64,000 nt of DNA from Limonium bicolor (Eukaryota > Streptophyta > Magnoliopsida > Caryophyllales > Plumbaginaceae): assembly GCA_023374045.1 (NCBI GenBank), contig CM041780.1, positions 95,637,005 to 95,701,004 on the forward strand. The letters run 5' to 3'. Within the stretch, counting starts at the first letter, position 1, and every line of letters starts with the position of its first letter. A program made the position numbers and the translations under genes. Positions 1-12,418 of the stretch are shown here, piece after piece. The notes beneath the pieces are model-generated. The model searched no databases. It was given only the letters and a program-made list of their open reading frames with translations, and had not been told where the DNA came from.

Positions 1-1500
1 TGTTATGTCACTTAGACAATTAAAAAAACAACAAATATAGTACATGAATATGATGAATCATATATGTACATTAAAGGATTTATAAATAAATCAAAAAAGG
101 AATAACCAATAAGTTATACATTAAATCATGAGGTAATTAAAAGAAATAAACCTCAAATGAATAACAAATAAGAGATTTGTTGAAAGATCCAATAGGATCA
201 TATATAAGGGTAACATAAATTAACCCTCTCAGTTAATCCTATTCTAGGACTTTGTTTGACCAGACGTTGACCGGGAATTTACAAAGTAACAGTCTACGGT
301 GAACGGTATGGGATTCTTGCAACCTGTTTTCTAACGAATTACACCGGCTTGTGTGCTATCTGTTGTTTGAAATAACGACCAAGATAATTAATGTAAACTG
401 TTGTTTTACTCTTGCACACTGTGGTATTATTTTATGTGCGTGAATGTTGCTGACTACATCGTGTATGTCCCACGCATACAAACACTACTATACCAGTGGA
501 TTAAATACCTGCGTTTCAGTATACCGAGGACTTGTACTCAAGTCTCTCACTAACTTCAGTTTATAACAAACGTCATTATCCTAAACGTGATAATTGACAA
601 TACACATTGTGTTCTTGTTTCGTCTTTATATGACACTTAACAATTATATACTTCGAGATTGAGGAGCCCAGTTGGATCTGGCCATGCATGCTACGGGAGT
701 TGTACCTGTCTCAGGTCGTCTCCTACGTCGCGACGGAACATTCAGTTGGGAGGAAGACTTTATTCCTTCCGGGATTCAAATGCCCTCAGTTCGAGGAAGA
801 CTTTATTCCTCTAGTGGGTTCTTATTTCCCACGCCATTCAGTTCAGGGTTTAACTACGTTATCTCCTGGGGTTTTTATACCCAACCTTTCTTTATAACGA
901 GGTCACTATACCTCCACTATTTCAGATATTCAGTTATAACTGTCAGTCCCATCGTGTGGACCGACTATCAGTAAAGAATTTCAGTTCAGCTAACTCGACC
1001 TTCTGTGTCTTGTTCTATGTGACATTATTGTCCTTGTATGGATACTTGTTATTATCAGACTATGCTTGTTTACAGCTTTATAAAAATGAACTGCATGTAT
1101 TCGACAAAGTAGTTGGTTGGCCCGGTAGACGATGGGCTGCACGTTTTCCATACCAGCATTGTTTGCTGAGCCCCTTTGGGGGCACCCCATTTTTCAGGTA
1201 CCTGAAGTTGAGGAGATCACCGCACTGAGTGTAGGTGGGGTGAACCAAGCTTTGGGAGTCTACTATTAGTTAATTATTTATTCAGTATTTTACTTTGAGT
1301 TTGATTCCTAGTATCTCGGGTTGTATCTGTATTCCAGACCGTGACATTTGAGGATTGTAATTGGACTTAGCCTTGTTGGTCACAAGGGTGGCCAACGGCA
1401 TTGTAATACCGCCCGGTTGCTGTATTTTTTCCGCTGCAGTTGTATTTTATTTGGGAGTGATCGCCGTTCAGTTTATTGGATTTCGGGTTGGGGTATTACA
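1..1500 (+). mobile_element. 3' part of a long LTR (family X)
   Basis: This is the 3' portion of a long LTR in plus orientation, with its 5' part outside the window. It ends at the terminal string GGGGTATTACA (1490-1500), and the next bases resume the terminal piece of a LARD-type LTR at 1501, so it is an insertion into that LTR. It shares sub-terminal motifs with the other long LTRs here: a segment near 300-350 ending in ACACCGGCTTGT (also at 53520), the GAGCCCCTTTGGGGGC palindrome near 1168, and a degenerate GTTGGTCACAAGGGTGGCCAAC near 1375. No protein is supported; the short frames at 672-1228 are chance frames in LTR sequence. Confidence 0.7.
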
Positions 1501-1693
1501 TTAATGGAAAGGGATAGTAATGTATAGTTGCTCGGGAATCTAGTCCATCAGACCGATACAATGTATATGTATTAGCCTTGTTAGCCACGTGGGTGGTTAA
1601 CGGCGTGTAACACCAATGAGTTAAGTAATGTGTTGAGTTAAGTTTTCCGCTGCAGTTTGTTGTTAAGTGTGTGTTGTTAGTTGGGGTGTTACA
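1501..1693 (+). mobile_element. Terminal 193 bp of a LARD-type LTR
   Basis: It matches the last roughly 200 bp of the LARD LTR at 54930-55125, including GTTAGCCACGTGGGTGGTTAAC and the end GGGGTGTTACA. The rest of this LTR lies upstream of family X, outside the window. Immediately after it, GTATACGTG matches the undisrupted site in the right LTR of element B (about 29081), so the predicted target duplication is GTATA. Confidence 0.75.
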
Positions 1694-2267
1694 GTATACG
1701 TGTTTGCATGAAGTTTAATCCTCTAACTACATTTATCGTCTACGCTCCCGTTCTCACGTGGGTGCATAGTTGTTAATTACGTATGCACATGTTTAGTATA
1801 TAGTTGCTGCTATATTTATTTTAATCGAGTTGCATTTTTATTTCTAACCATATAACATCGTACATGACTTTGTCTGTCATATTATATGTTCCATTTTTCT
1901 TAAAAATCATGTTCTACGAATTTTAACATTTACCGTAATGGATCTATTCGTCATTTCATGTAAATGTTTCTGAAGTATGCCTATACCATAATAATTTTCC
2001 TTATCGCATATCTCTTTATATCTTAACATAATGTCATTTATACCATTACAACCTTGTTTTACTTTTCGGTTTTTATTTTTGAATTTCACAACCAGCCCAC
2101 ATAAGTTTTCGAAATTTACATTCCTTCCCTTTCCTCTTTAATTATTTGCAAAAACCAACCCAATTATAATCCTCGTCCCACTTCCTCTCTTATTTAATTG
2201 TAACCTATGCTTTCAACCTCGTAATATATATACTATATATATACACGTAACGCCCATTCAGTACCGT
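1694..2267 (-). mobile_element. Element B left LTR, segment 1
   Basis: It is collinear with the right LTR of element B at about 29081-29655 with small differences (for example GTTTAATCCTCTAACTA and GTGGGTGCATAGTTGTTAATT). It is cut on the left by the LARD-type LTR ending at 1693 and on the right by a minus-oriented LTR end beginning at 2268. The duplication ACCGT would be expected at 2263-2267. This is LTR sequence of a minus-strand element; no gene. Confidence 0.75.
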
Positions 2268-2814
2268 TGTAACACCCCAACTACAACCATACACTGAACA
2301 GCAAATTGCAGCGGAAAACTTAACTCATCACATTACTTAACTCAATGGTGTTACACGCCGTTAACCACCCACGTGGCTAACAAGGCTAATACATATACAT
2401 TATATCGGTCTGATGGACTAGATTCCCGAGCAACTACACATTACTATCCCTTTCCATTAACAACAACCAATACACATATACATTCCAACTATACCGAGTA
2501 TTTACAAACTAATGCCGATACAATTTCGGTCTTACTACACCTACAATACATACACAATTTAAATGGCTACCCATGTACAAACAACTACCCCGTCCTACTC
2601 TCGAATGGCTTCCAGCTCCTTGTACCTGAAATAGGAAAGAAAAGAAAGGGTGGCCCCCCAGGGGGCTCAGCACCTGTGCTGGTATGGTAATCCCACAGCC
2701 CGCATACTACCGGGTCACGCACAACTAATTGTCGTCTAAGCATGCGGTTGATTATATTTAAATCATGCATGTAAACTATAAACACATAACACATTACATA
2801 CCCACAACAATGGG
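2268..2814 (-). mobile_element. LARD-type LTR fragment, minus orientation
   Basis: It begins with TGTAACACCCC, the reverse complement of the LARD LTR end, and runs collinear with the reverse complement of about 54574-55125. A frame at 2585-2827 on the minus strand and one at 54574-54834 on the plus strand translate alike (both contain IINRMLRRQLVVR), but this reflects shared LTR sequence, not a gene. At 2815 a further LTR terminus begins, so this piece is interrupted. Confidence 0.75.
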
Positions 2815-5580
2815 TGTAACACCCCAACCGTTAGTCTCGTCATTACCTCATAAACCGTTACTAATTTCTCTTACTCACACAGCGGAACTCTAATTACAAC
2901 GAGGGGTGAAACAACACCGTTAGCCACCCATGTGGCTAACCAGGCTTAACTTACATATCGTAACGGTCTGATGAACTGGAACAACCGAATACACAATACA
3001 ATTACTTTACTCAAATCATTTCTTTACTATACCGAGTCTACAATATATGGATGCCGACAACATATTCGGTCTTACACCTCTTTCCATACATAAGTAATTA
3101 AATCTAACTACCCATGCATACCACCAACCCCGTCCTACTCTCGAACGGTAACATCTTGGTGTACCTGAAAAATAAAAACGTTGCCCCTAGGGGCTCAGCT
3201 TAACGCTGCATATGAAATTCGCATACCCCGAGCGCTAACCGGGGTACGCCGACTACTTTTGTCGGATATACATGGAGTTCATTTTAGTCAAACAACATGC
3301 ATCATAGCAATACAATATATATATATGTGTATTACTCAAGGAATCTACATCCAATCACGGAACACAATTCCTAACTAACATAACAAGGTTGTTAGTTGTA
3401 TCAGTTTACTCTTAGGCCTTGAGGGTTATACCTCACTATGCCTTGTTTACTTATTCATATACACACCCATTCTCTTAGGCTACTCGTACTATACTCACCC
3501 ATTCTCTCGGGTTACTTATACTCGTTATCTCACCCACACTTTGGGTTATTTGTACTCACTATCTCACCCACACTCTCGGGTTATTTATTCTCAAGCTCTT
3601 GTAGATTCTCGAGACACTGCAGGTCTCCTACGTCACGCTTGTTACTCTTAATACATACTTAGGCCAAAACTCATGGCTCTCAAGCATAGTCTTACTTCCC
3701 CGGTTTCGACCCCACTCTGGGTCTAGCCTGGTGGAAAGGTTCAACTAGCTCACGGAACTCTCTCTTAGTTCCTAACACTTTTACATAGGTCCGACTACTC
3801 TCGGACTACTCTCATTCCCATACACTCCTCTCTCGGAGTTATAATAATATTATGTGTTTTAGTCTAGAAGCATCACTCTTGATGTTTCTAATGACTTTGG
3901 GAACAATACACAAGTTCGGTTAATCTTAGGTTTTAAGAGTTACCCATACGTTTCATTTACTCATACTTTCGGTCATTTTCTTATACCGGGTAAAATCCTC
4001 ATATAGGAGGTCGACCATGTCTTAAGGGAGCTACTAATCCCTTAGGTCTCTTTTACCTTCTTTACTAGTTCACATCTTCGAACTATCTTTAATCCCCTTG
4101 AAGGAGGTTCACTTATCTTTTCACTCTCATTTGTTTCGTGGATTGTTTCAATATGGTTTTCTAACCGTTATCGGGTATTTACTCAACCCGTACTTCTCTT
4201 CACATTCTAGGGAGTTCATGTGTTTGCGTTATCGTTATACTTTAACGGATAGTTTGTGTGTTTGCACGTTTTCATTATCATAAGCATCAACCCGCTCTAT
4301 GAGTCTCTTGCCAAACGTTACTCACTATGAGTCGGTCTTTACTCTATGTTAGACCACACCAGCATACAAGTATGTTAGCTCATTCAGTATACAACAAGAC
4401 ATACATAATCAAACAAGGGATTATTTTCATGCTTTAGTCTTGATTAAGCCGGCACACAAACACACAAATCAACGTAACTCGGTTAGCACGCGGAGTATGA
4501 GAAAATCATACCTTTCACCGGGGGTTTTACTTTTACCGTGTCATCTCACCATGCTCGGTTCACACACGATCCTCTTATAATGTTTCAAACATTATTATTA
4601 ATACTAAGATCATACGGTACATAATTAAAATGATACTCTCGTACATACCCCGTCATCCCGTTATCTCGGTTTTACTCTTGTTAATTTGAGTTCTCACTTC
4701 TCAATCACTACTAACACTTTCTTACACTTCCTAGGGCCTTTAAATGTCACCAAACAAGGCCTTAACCTCTTATAACATCATTAACATTCAAACCCCCATC
4801 ATTAGAAGCCTTTAAAACACTCTCTGTAGGATTTTGGGGGGGGGTCCGGGACTTGGTCCCTACCTTAAGTCTCGGACCAATGCTGGTCTTAACTCTCGGC
4901 CTTATTTTTGAAGTGGTCCGGGACCTTATACATCTCTTAAGTCCCGGACCTATCAAACTGAAAGACTCTCGGGGGTATTTTAGGGGGTGGTCCGGAACAT
5001 GGTCCTAGACCTAGTCCCGGACCCTGCTACAGATTTTACAGATTTGGCATTTCCAAATCTGTTACAACTCCATTCTTCCACCATTTGATTTCCCAATCTT
5101 TCTCACTTATAATCCACATGTTTTAGCACCTAATTACCCACCTAAACCACCTTAATCCAACCACCAAGTCCTCTCACAAACTTTTGATTATTTCACTCAA
5201 ATTCACTTATATTTCATAAGTAGTTTTCAAGTTCTCATCACTTCTTGCAACAGATTTAGCTCCCTCTTTTTACCATTCATTTTTCACTCACTAATGTCAT
5301 TCCAAGCACTCAAATGGCATTATTCTTACTCCTAATACACTCTTCTCCATAGTTTGGTTTTCCAAACCATCACTACTTACTTAAACCTCTTAAGCATACC
5401 TAGTTCCCTCCTTTAAATGAAACACTCAAGTTCATAATCTCCAAGGAAATTTTGACAGCACTTGTCTACTTCTTTAACACATTCACCACAATGAATCAAC
5501 TCATATACACTCCTTCATCCCTGTTTAATGAAGCACCAACAACTACAACACATCGAATTCCCTTGTTACACATATACATA
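2815..5580 (-). mobile_element. Long LTR fragment with inverted-repeat array
   Basis: It starts with TGTAACACCCCAACC, the terminal string of a minus-oriented LTR, and carries the shared module CCCCTAGGGGCTCAGC near 3184 and a GTCCGGGAC array at 4842-5024. No TATTTCA end was found. The sequence becomes collinear with the right LTR of element B (about 32062) near 5581, so the left part of this LTR and some of the element B LTR appear deleted. The right boundary is approximate. Confidence 0.6.
4842..5024. repeat. Three inverted-repeat units, core GTCCGGGAC
   Basis: There are three consecutive units of the form GGTCCGGGAC, 17-24 bases, GTCCCGGACC, spaced about 75 bp apart. The second unit is perfect; the first and third each carry a stem mismatch (GTCTCGGACC; GGTCCGGAAC). 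The same stem and spacing occur in the LARD LTR (52547-52729) and in the LTR at the end of the window (63897 on). Confidence 0.8.
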
Positions 5581-7080
5581 CATGAACCGAGAGAAGAATG
5601 AGGGTTTTCATGCAGTTTCCTTACCTGGTTTTGCTTGGTGATTCCTCCTTAATGCTGCAGTTTTATCAGTGGTGGTTTCTTATTCAAGGAAAGGCTAGGA
5701 ATACCTCCAGCTTGTGCATCAAAAGAGGGTTTACAAGAGGTGTTAAAAGTAGTATTTTTTTCCTAGATGAAAACCGAGAGGATGATGGAGAGTGTTTCAG
5801 TTTTCTTCTTACATCATTCCATTATGTTGTTGTTAGCTACTCCATGGCTCATGCTCAGGATTTATAGCTGGATATAAAGAGAATAAGGTGGGTGTTTTTG
5901 GGTGTAAGAATATGAAGTTTAAGACCTTTAAAATGCAAGGAAAGGGGATGGAAGATGATTATGGTAACAGTTGTTGTTCACGGTGGGAGAGAGAAAAAAA
6001 GAATGAAGAAGGGTCTGATGTTGCTGTCAACCGAGAGAGAACTAGAGGAGAAAGGCGTATCTCAACGTGAGCATGGGCAGGGAAATTGTTTGTCTGACTT
6101 GGACTATATAAGGGGAAGGGTATTGGCTAGTAGCTAGTTACCTATTTTTTGTTTCTCTTCCTCCTTTACAGTATGGTTATCGGTAATGATGGGGGGAAAA
6201 ACTCTGAAGTCTTTCCAGCCGTATGTACACAGGAAGAGGGTGATGTGATAGTTGCTAAAGTATTGTACTTGTTGCTAAATTTTTTTTCTTCCTTTTCTTT
6301 TCCTTGTTGCAGCCGGTTGAATTGATGGGGGCTGGAGTATGTTGCAGCCGAGAGCAAGAGGAGGGGAAAGTGAATGATGATGACATCTCTTAGTTAATAA
6401 TGTGGCTTGTACTTGTTAGTCTAGTCTAAACTTGCTTTTCTTCTTCCCCTATTGTTAGCCAAATGAGATGGGTATATTGGGGGGTATGTCAGCCGAATTG
6501 CAAGAGGATATAGGAGGATATATGTAGCTAGTTGTTTCCTTAATTCTAGGTAGTACTTGTATTGTATTTCCTTTTGTTTTCAATCTTACTTTTCTAACTT
6601 TCTTTTCCCCCCTTGAATTTCATTAATCGGTTGTATCTAAGGGGAGAGAGTTTTCTCTTCTTTTTTTACTCCAATATATTAATGTTGCACATTAATGATA
6701 TATATAATGAGCTTGTTAATGTGTTGGATGGTAATGTGTAATATCCCTTGTCTCGGTGTATATAAATGGGTGATTTTAGTCTTTGAAATCTTGGTTTGAT
6801 TATGTAAATCATCCCATGTAATTTTATCACTTTATTTGTGACATTGATGTATGTATTAGAATATTACATATAGTATTAGGTTTTAGGAGTTATTTTCTCC
6901 TTAATGTTGTTCCCGCTTGATTAGAGGTTACACGTATGATTTAGTGTCCATTTTGGACTATGTACTTATATACTATTATTTATGGTGAGTAGTGATCATT
7001 AGATGAATATTTTTCGATCATCTAGTCTCATTTAATTTAATTCCTTATTAAGTAAGGTAATTAGTGTTTGAGGTATTTCA
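5581..7080 (-). mobile_element. Element B left LTR, segment 2
   Basis: It is collinear with about 32062-33556 of the right LTR of element B. It ends with the terminal string AGGTATTTCA at 7080, directly followed by a polypurine tract read on the minus strand. Short frames at 5598-6137 lie in LTR sequence, occur only partly in the other LTR copy, and are not called as genes. Confidence 0.8.
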
Positions 7081-7737
7081 ATCTACCCCCCTTAAAAAGA
7101 CTTCGTCCCGAAGTTTTACTTCTGATCAATTGTTCCTAGGAGAATCTAGTTCCATGACTAACTTTAATCCTAGGGATCAAGTCCCGTATCTCCATAACTC
7201 AAAGTGCAACAGGTGCATAAACCAACTCATCCAAGTGAAATAATAATATGCATCTCATAAACTTAGTTGTATCATACAATTACACCCATCCACACAAGGT
7301 GCAACACAAGTGCACAATACTAATACATAAATCCCCACATAGACACCGATAACCATCCAAGTATCTCATCGGATACATAGTCATACCAACGAGTGCATAC
7401 ATGCACAAACAACAAACCAGCTATACAACAGTATGCCTTGCATACGTTACAATTAAGACAACCCGACCAACATAAATTCATCCAAGTGCTTAAAGCACGT
7501 AAATTCTGTGACACATCAAGTATGCCCCGCATATGCACAACAAACGACACAAACCACATAGAATCCTAGTATACGCCAGTGTACGCCAAGAGGCTCTACC
7601 CTCTTTAAAAGGGGTTACACCCCGTGACCCCCAAAGTATCGAACAGTTGCTAGGAGAAGAGTGTTGGTCTCCCTCATTCTCGTATCGGGAATGAGGAGTG
7701 GAGTCGTCTCTTATCTGAGACGTGGGTCTAACTCTAG
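7081..7737 (-). pseudogene. Element B 3' internal region with chromodomain remnant
   Basis: This is the 3' end of the element B internal region. A polypurine tract abuts the LTR (7084-7096) and a second, degenerate one lies at 7594-7614. On the minus strand at about 7640-7737 a damaged frame reads LELDPRLR, a stop, then a degenerate tail containing TRMRET. This aligns with the chromodomain linker LELDPTLKYEE...ETRN in element D. Element T has inserted in that linker. The remainder (7100-7590) is untranslated and shows no gene. Confidence 0.65.
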
Positions 7738-9299
7738 TGTAACACCCCAACCGCTAATCCTATGCTTACCGTCTAATCGTCCTATTAATCCTACGAGTTC
7801 GCAGCGGAATTATTACATACTTACTACGGCGGGTGAAACAATGCCGCTAACCGCCCATACGGCTATCTAGGCTACTAATACTTACAGTCACGGTCTGATG
7901 AACATAACGTACCGAGCTACTAAATTACTTACCAAAATTACCATATACCGAATACTTACATCAATGGATCACCGAGTATTAAAGTGCGTTCGATTACATC
8001 GTCTCTAAGTTCCAAAAGAATGAGTTCCTAAGGCTACTCATCTATACCAATGCTCCTTTCCCAATATCCAAAAAGGTGTACCCCATGGTACACCGGCTAT
8101 TCAAGAACTACAGCCATGTACTACTCAGTACACCTATCAAAAATTCATTGTTTACATTCCAAAAAGAAGATAAAAGAAATGAAACTCAATCTTCACATCT
8201 TCATCCCTCGCGGGTACCTGCGTGTAGTAAAAATGGTTCCCCAAGGGGCTCAGCAAACGCTGCATATGGACTCCGCATATACCGCGTGCTAGCTAGGGCA
8301 CGCCGACTATTTGACGTCCACTAAACATGCAGTTCATTTATTTCATACATACATGATTTTCATACAAATTACATGCTCATACGATTCACTACATAATTCA
8401 AGGCAACAATACAAAGCACACATCTTACTTACCTTCATAAGGTTAGCCAAATTATGCATCCGGGTTAATCGGAATGCTTTACTCTTTTACTCGTTACTTA
8501 CTTTTTCTTACTTACAAATACTTACTTTCATTTACTTTACTTACTCATTCTTACTTACTTACTTATACTCAAGTCAAGTCGTCGGGACCTCCGGCCTTGG
8601 GGACTACACCGTCCCACATCCGGGATTTACTTGACTCACCAATCCGGGATGCTACCCACCTAAGGGATTTGGGCCGCGGACCAGTTTAAGAGTCAGGAAT
8701 TGGAGCCAACCTCTCGTGACTCCGCATCCTCACGCGTGGCCGAAACTATATCGGACTTCTACTCATTCCAATTTAATTACCATTTTAAGTTAGGATGGTT
8801 AGCTTGTTAGGAATAAGTTAGAAGTCCAAGCACAATAAATAACGGTCACGGTACAATACAACATACATACACACATTCATTATCATCCATACATTTCATG
8901 AATTATACAAACTAAGGATTAAAGAAAAATACAACATCATACAACACTACATATTCACAAGTATGCATATTAACTCCGATTCGTGCATTTATCTTATTTG
9001 GTGATCAATTAGCACACACACACAAATCAGAGTAACCAAGATAGCATACGGGGCATGAGGAATCCATACCGTTCACCGTCGTACGTGATTCCAAACGTCC
9101 TTCCGGTGTCACAAATCAAATCCTATTACATACATACAATTAAATGATTAATCTAACTAGCATTACTTAACTCATACTTACTATCCTTATACTTCTTACG
9201 CTTACACGTTACTTACTCATTTTCCTTTACTTAAGTTTCTATATTCTTGCCTAAGGTTTGCATGCTTACTTACATGTACATATACATATATGTGTGGGT

Positions 9300-9334
<35 letters not shown>

Positions 9335-11757
9335 ATAGTTATTTAAATTAAAAAAAATATATATTTTTTTTTGTCAGGATTGGGCCGTCCACCCGTCCGA
9401 CCCAAGCCCTGGGTCGGACCATTCCAGTAAGTTTCGGTTCCAGAAAATTACCCTGTCCGACCCAGCACTATTCCGTCCGACCCATACCCTCGGGTCGGAC
9501 CATTCCAGTAAGTTTTTGGTCTCGAGTCTCAGCTCCGTCCGACCCAGGTCCGACTCACCGTCTGGGTCGGACGAAGTCAGAAACTTCGACCACTATTTTT
9601 TTTGCCCGTCCGACCCACGTCCGATCCACGGCCCTGGGTCGGACCATTACAGAAATTTTTTATTTCGAGATTTAAGCCATGTCCGACCCACGTCCGACCA
9701 CGGCTCTGGGTCGGACCATTACAGAAGTTTCCTAAGCCATTCCGACCCACGTCCGACTCACGGCTCTGGGTCGGACCATTCCAGAAAGTCTGGTTTTCGT
9801 TTCTTAAGTCCCGTCCGACCCACGTCCGACTCACCGTCTGGGTCGGACGGTTCCAGAACCTTGTTACAGTTTTTATTTTTCTTTCCCAATTCCACCCATT
9901 GCTTCCCCAATCTTCCTACATACATCCTAACATGTTTTTGTACAATTTAAACACCCTAAATCATGCTAATTCATTTCCTAACTCTTCACACAACTCTTTA
10001 CTAACTTATACACATAATATTTTCCTAAGTTTCAACTCAACACTTGCACTAGTTATTCCCTAGTTGTGTTTTGCTACAGATTTTAAGCCTAACTCTCCCC
10101 ATCTACAACTCCCTCTTCTAATGTCATTGCTAACACCTCTAATACACTACAACTACATTAACTATCTCTCCCCATCTTCCCTCTATTTATCTATCTCAAA
10201 AAACCTGTTACGACTTACATTATCCACCTAGTTTAAAATTCACTAAGTGTTATAATTCTAGATAAATTTTGACATAACCTCCCCTATATTTTTACACTCT
10301 CACCACTCAATCTAGTTCACAATTCAACACTTATTTTACCTGTTACAACAATCAAAATATACCAGCTCCCATATACAATACCAATACTAAAACAACACTA
10401 AAAAAACACTACAAAATTTCCTGCACACAAACACCAATCCCCAATCTGTTTTGTAATAGTTTTTAAATTGTTTTCAAAGGTTCAAAATACTAATGTTCTC
10501 TTACTCATTACACCATTACCACACTACTAATTACAATACCCATTTTAGCTTCCTAAAAATCTGTTGCATACATGTATACACAAGGCTACATAAGGGGATG
10601 TAATTTACCTTGTTTCTCTTCTTCTTCTTGCTTCTCCCTTCCTTCTCTCTCTACCGGTTTTGTAATCTCAATTCCTTTAACACTACAACCCATTGATATA
10701 CATATTTTAATACACCATTCTAATACTAGAACTAACCTTAACCATCAATCAACCTTAAATGTATATTTTAGGGTTTAGAATTTATATTACCTTACAAGGT
10801 TCAAGTGAAGCTTGGAGTGGTTCAAGAACAAGGTTTCCAACTCCTTCAACAAGCCAAAATCGGCTAGAACACAAGAGACCAAACAAGGGTTTAGTCTAGA
10901 TTTTCGTTTTGCCCACAAGAGCTAGAAAAAGATGGAGTTTTCAAAATATTTTTACCTTAGAAGAACAAGGAGAAGGAGGGCCTTCTAATGGTGGTGTTGA
11001 AACTCCAAATGGGGTCTACCCATAAAATCGAAAATGCTTGTTTTTGAATTTTGGAAAGATGAAAATGTAGCTCTTGAGGAGAGGATTACAATGGTATAAT
11101 TTTTGTAATTTTTGGAAGAGTATTGAGGGAGTTACAAAGGAGAGAAGGTGAGTTTTGTGTTGTTTTTCTTAAGCCTCCATGGAAATCGTGAGGTTGAAGA
11201 AAGGAAGAAAAGAGAGGGTGTTGGTGAGGGGTTCTTACGTGAGAGAGGATGAGAGAATTGGAGGAGAGAGAGTAAAAGGTGAGAGGGGGTTACTTTATGT
11301 TTTTTGTTGTTTTGTGAGTAAAAGGAGAGTAATAAGAGGTGTGAGGGGGGGAAATAAAATCGGACACCCCACAGTACCCACTTGTGGGTTTTGAAATTTA
11401 TTTGCAATATTGGACACATAGGTTTGTGTTAATTATATTTCTACCCCACAACTTCCCGTTTTTGACAGTTTTTACTAATTTCTCGTTTTCTTGATTCTTA
11501 TTGGTTCAAAAGCCTCACTAATATTTACTAATGATTATTTAGTTGACCAAAATTGTTACGAGTCTATTTGACCCGCTTAAAGACACGTTTTCCCGGTTAC
11601 CTCGAAAAACGTGCTTTAAGGTTCGGTAATGTTTTTAAACCGTTTTAAAGGTCCGTTTTCTTCGGGATTTGTTCCCTTATGATTATTTACACCTAATTAA
11701 GCTTCTAAATTACTTATTAGCCTAATTAATCACTATTTTTAATTACGGGGTATTTCA
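7738..11757 (-). repeat. Element T 3' LTR (left copy, 4020 bp)
   Basis: It runs from TGTAACACCCC (7738) to GGGGTATTTCA (11757) and pairs with 18686-22651. It contains the GGGGCTCAGC module near 8238, a (CTTA)n-like tract near 8510-8570, an (AT)n tract at 9308-9332, and the inverted-repeat array at 9384-9854. The stretch at 10800-11400 matches its partner except for single-base losses in the other copy. No coding gene is supported; the long frames at 9516-10063 come from the repeat array. Confidence 0.93.
9384..9854. repeat. Seven-unit inverted-repeat array, core GTCCGACCCA
   Basis: About seven units, 65-85 bp apart, each pair GTCCGACCCA (or close) with TGGGTCGGAC. Most carry a second internal half-site (CGTCCGACTCACGG type) in the loop, followed by a linker CCATTCCAG/CCATTACAGAAA. 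The array is in the middle of the LTR and is repeated in the other LTR (20304-20784). It is richer in CpG than its AT-rich surroundings. Confidence 0.9.
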
Positions 11758-11772
11758 ATCTACCCCCCTTAA
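11758..11772 (-). other. Element T terminal polypurine tract
   Basis: On the minus strand the sequence reads TTAAGGGGGGTAGAT and is followed at once by the LTR start TGAAATACCCC. This is the expected plus-strand primer site for reverse transcription. The same string precedes the second LTR of the LARD at 60042-60057. Confidence 0.9.
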
Positions 11773-12162
11773 GAAACTTTGCCCTCAAAGTTGCTCAAGG
11801 TTAATAGTTTTATAATTCTACTCATTAGGCAACCAATTGTCCTAATGTGTCTTCCTACACCTATGAGGTGTTTACTTCTTTCACACTGCAAGCATACACA
11901 TTTCAACATCTCCATTCATACCATACAACAATACATCATACACCATTGCTATTCACAATACACATTACACCAATACACCATACATTGCACATACACATCA
12001 TTCATTACACATTACACATACATACACATCCGTACTAATTCACTTGCACTACATGTGCCATACAAAATGCAATGCTTACCCCGAAGCAATGCAAAAGCAA
12101 AAGGGCTCTACCCCCCTTAAAAAGGGGTACGACCCGTAACCGTATACTAAATATTAGACTCT
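11773..12162 (-). other. Element T 3' untranslated region with a second polypurine tract
   Basis: This non-coding stretch lies between the chromodomain stop and the terminal polypurine tract. At 12106-12127 the minus strand reads CCCCTTTTTAAGGGGGGTAG then AG, a second purine tract almost identical to the terminal one. The rest is a CA/AT-rich low-complexity run (ACATT/ACAC) with no credible gene. Confidence 0.8.
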
Positions 12163-12408
12163 CTAGTCTATGAATAACTGCGGGTATTTAGCCTTCATGG
12201 CATCTTCCAACTCCCATGTCGCTTCTTCGACATCATGGTTAGACCATAGGACCTTCACCATTCGTATAGACTTATGGCGAGTGTCTCTGGTCTTCCTATC
12301 CAGGATTCTCACTGGGGTTTCGACATATCGCATGTTTGGCTCAATGGATAAGTGCTCGAGCTCCAACACATGAGAAGGATCAGCAATATACTTCTTGAGT
12401 TGTGACAC
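12163..12408 (-). pseudogene. Pol C-terminus: chromodomain
   Basis: This is the C-terminal end of integrase. SQLKKYIADPSHVLE is the usual entry into the domain. It is followed by a chromodomain at about residues 34-80 of this 81-aa frame (VRILDRKTR, then MVKVLW, then EEATWELEDAM). Trp55 and Trp65 are visible cage-type aromatics. In chromoviruses this domain guides integration into heterochromatin, partly through modified histones. The frame ends naturally at 12163. The upstream integrase is in another frame because of an indel near 12413, so this is the last piece of a broken pol gene. A related domain occurs at 50221-50415 in element D. Confidence 0.9.
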
Positions 12409-12418
12409 ATGAAATACA

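Noticed and set aside
9384..9854. Evenly spaced palindromic repeats that resemble a CRISPR array
   Set aside because: The units lie inside LTRs of a plant retrotransposon, spacers are themselves repeated, and no cas-like gene is present.
9516..10063. Two overlapping frames of 144 and 153 codons, Pro/Ser/Arg-rich
   Set aside because: They are translations of the inverted-repeat array; the copy in the other LTR is broken by indels.
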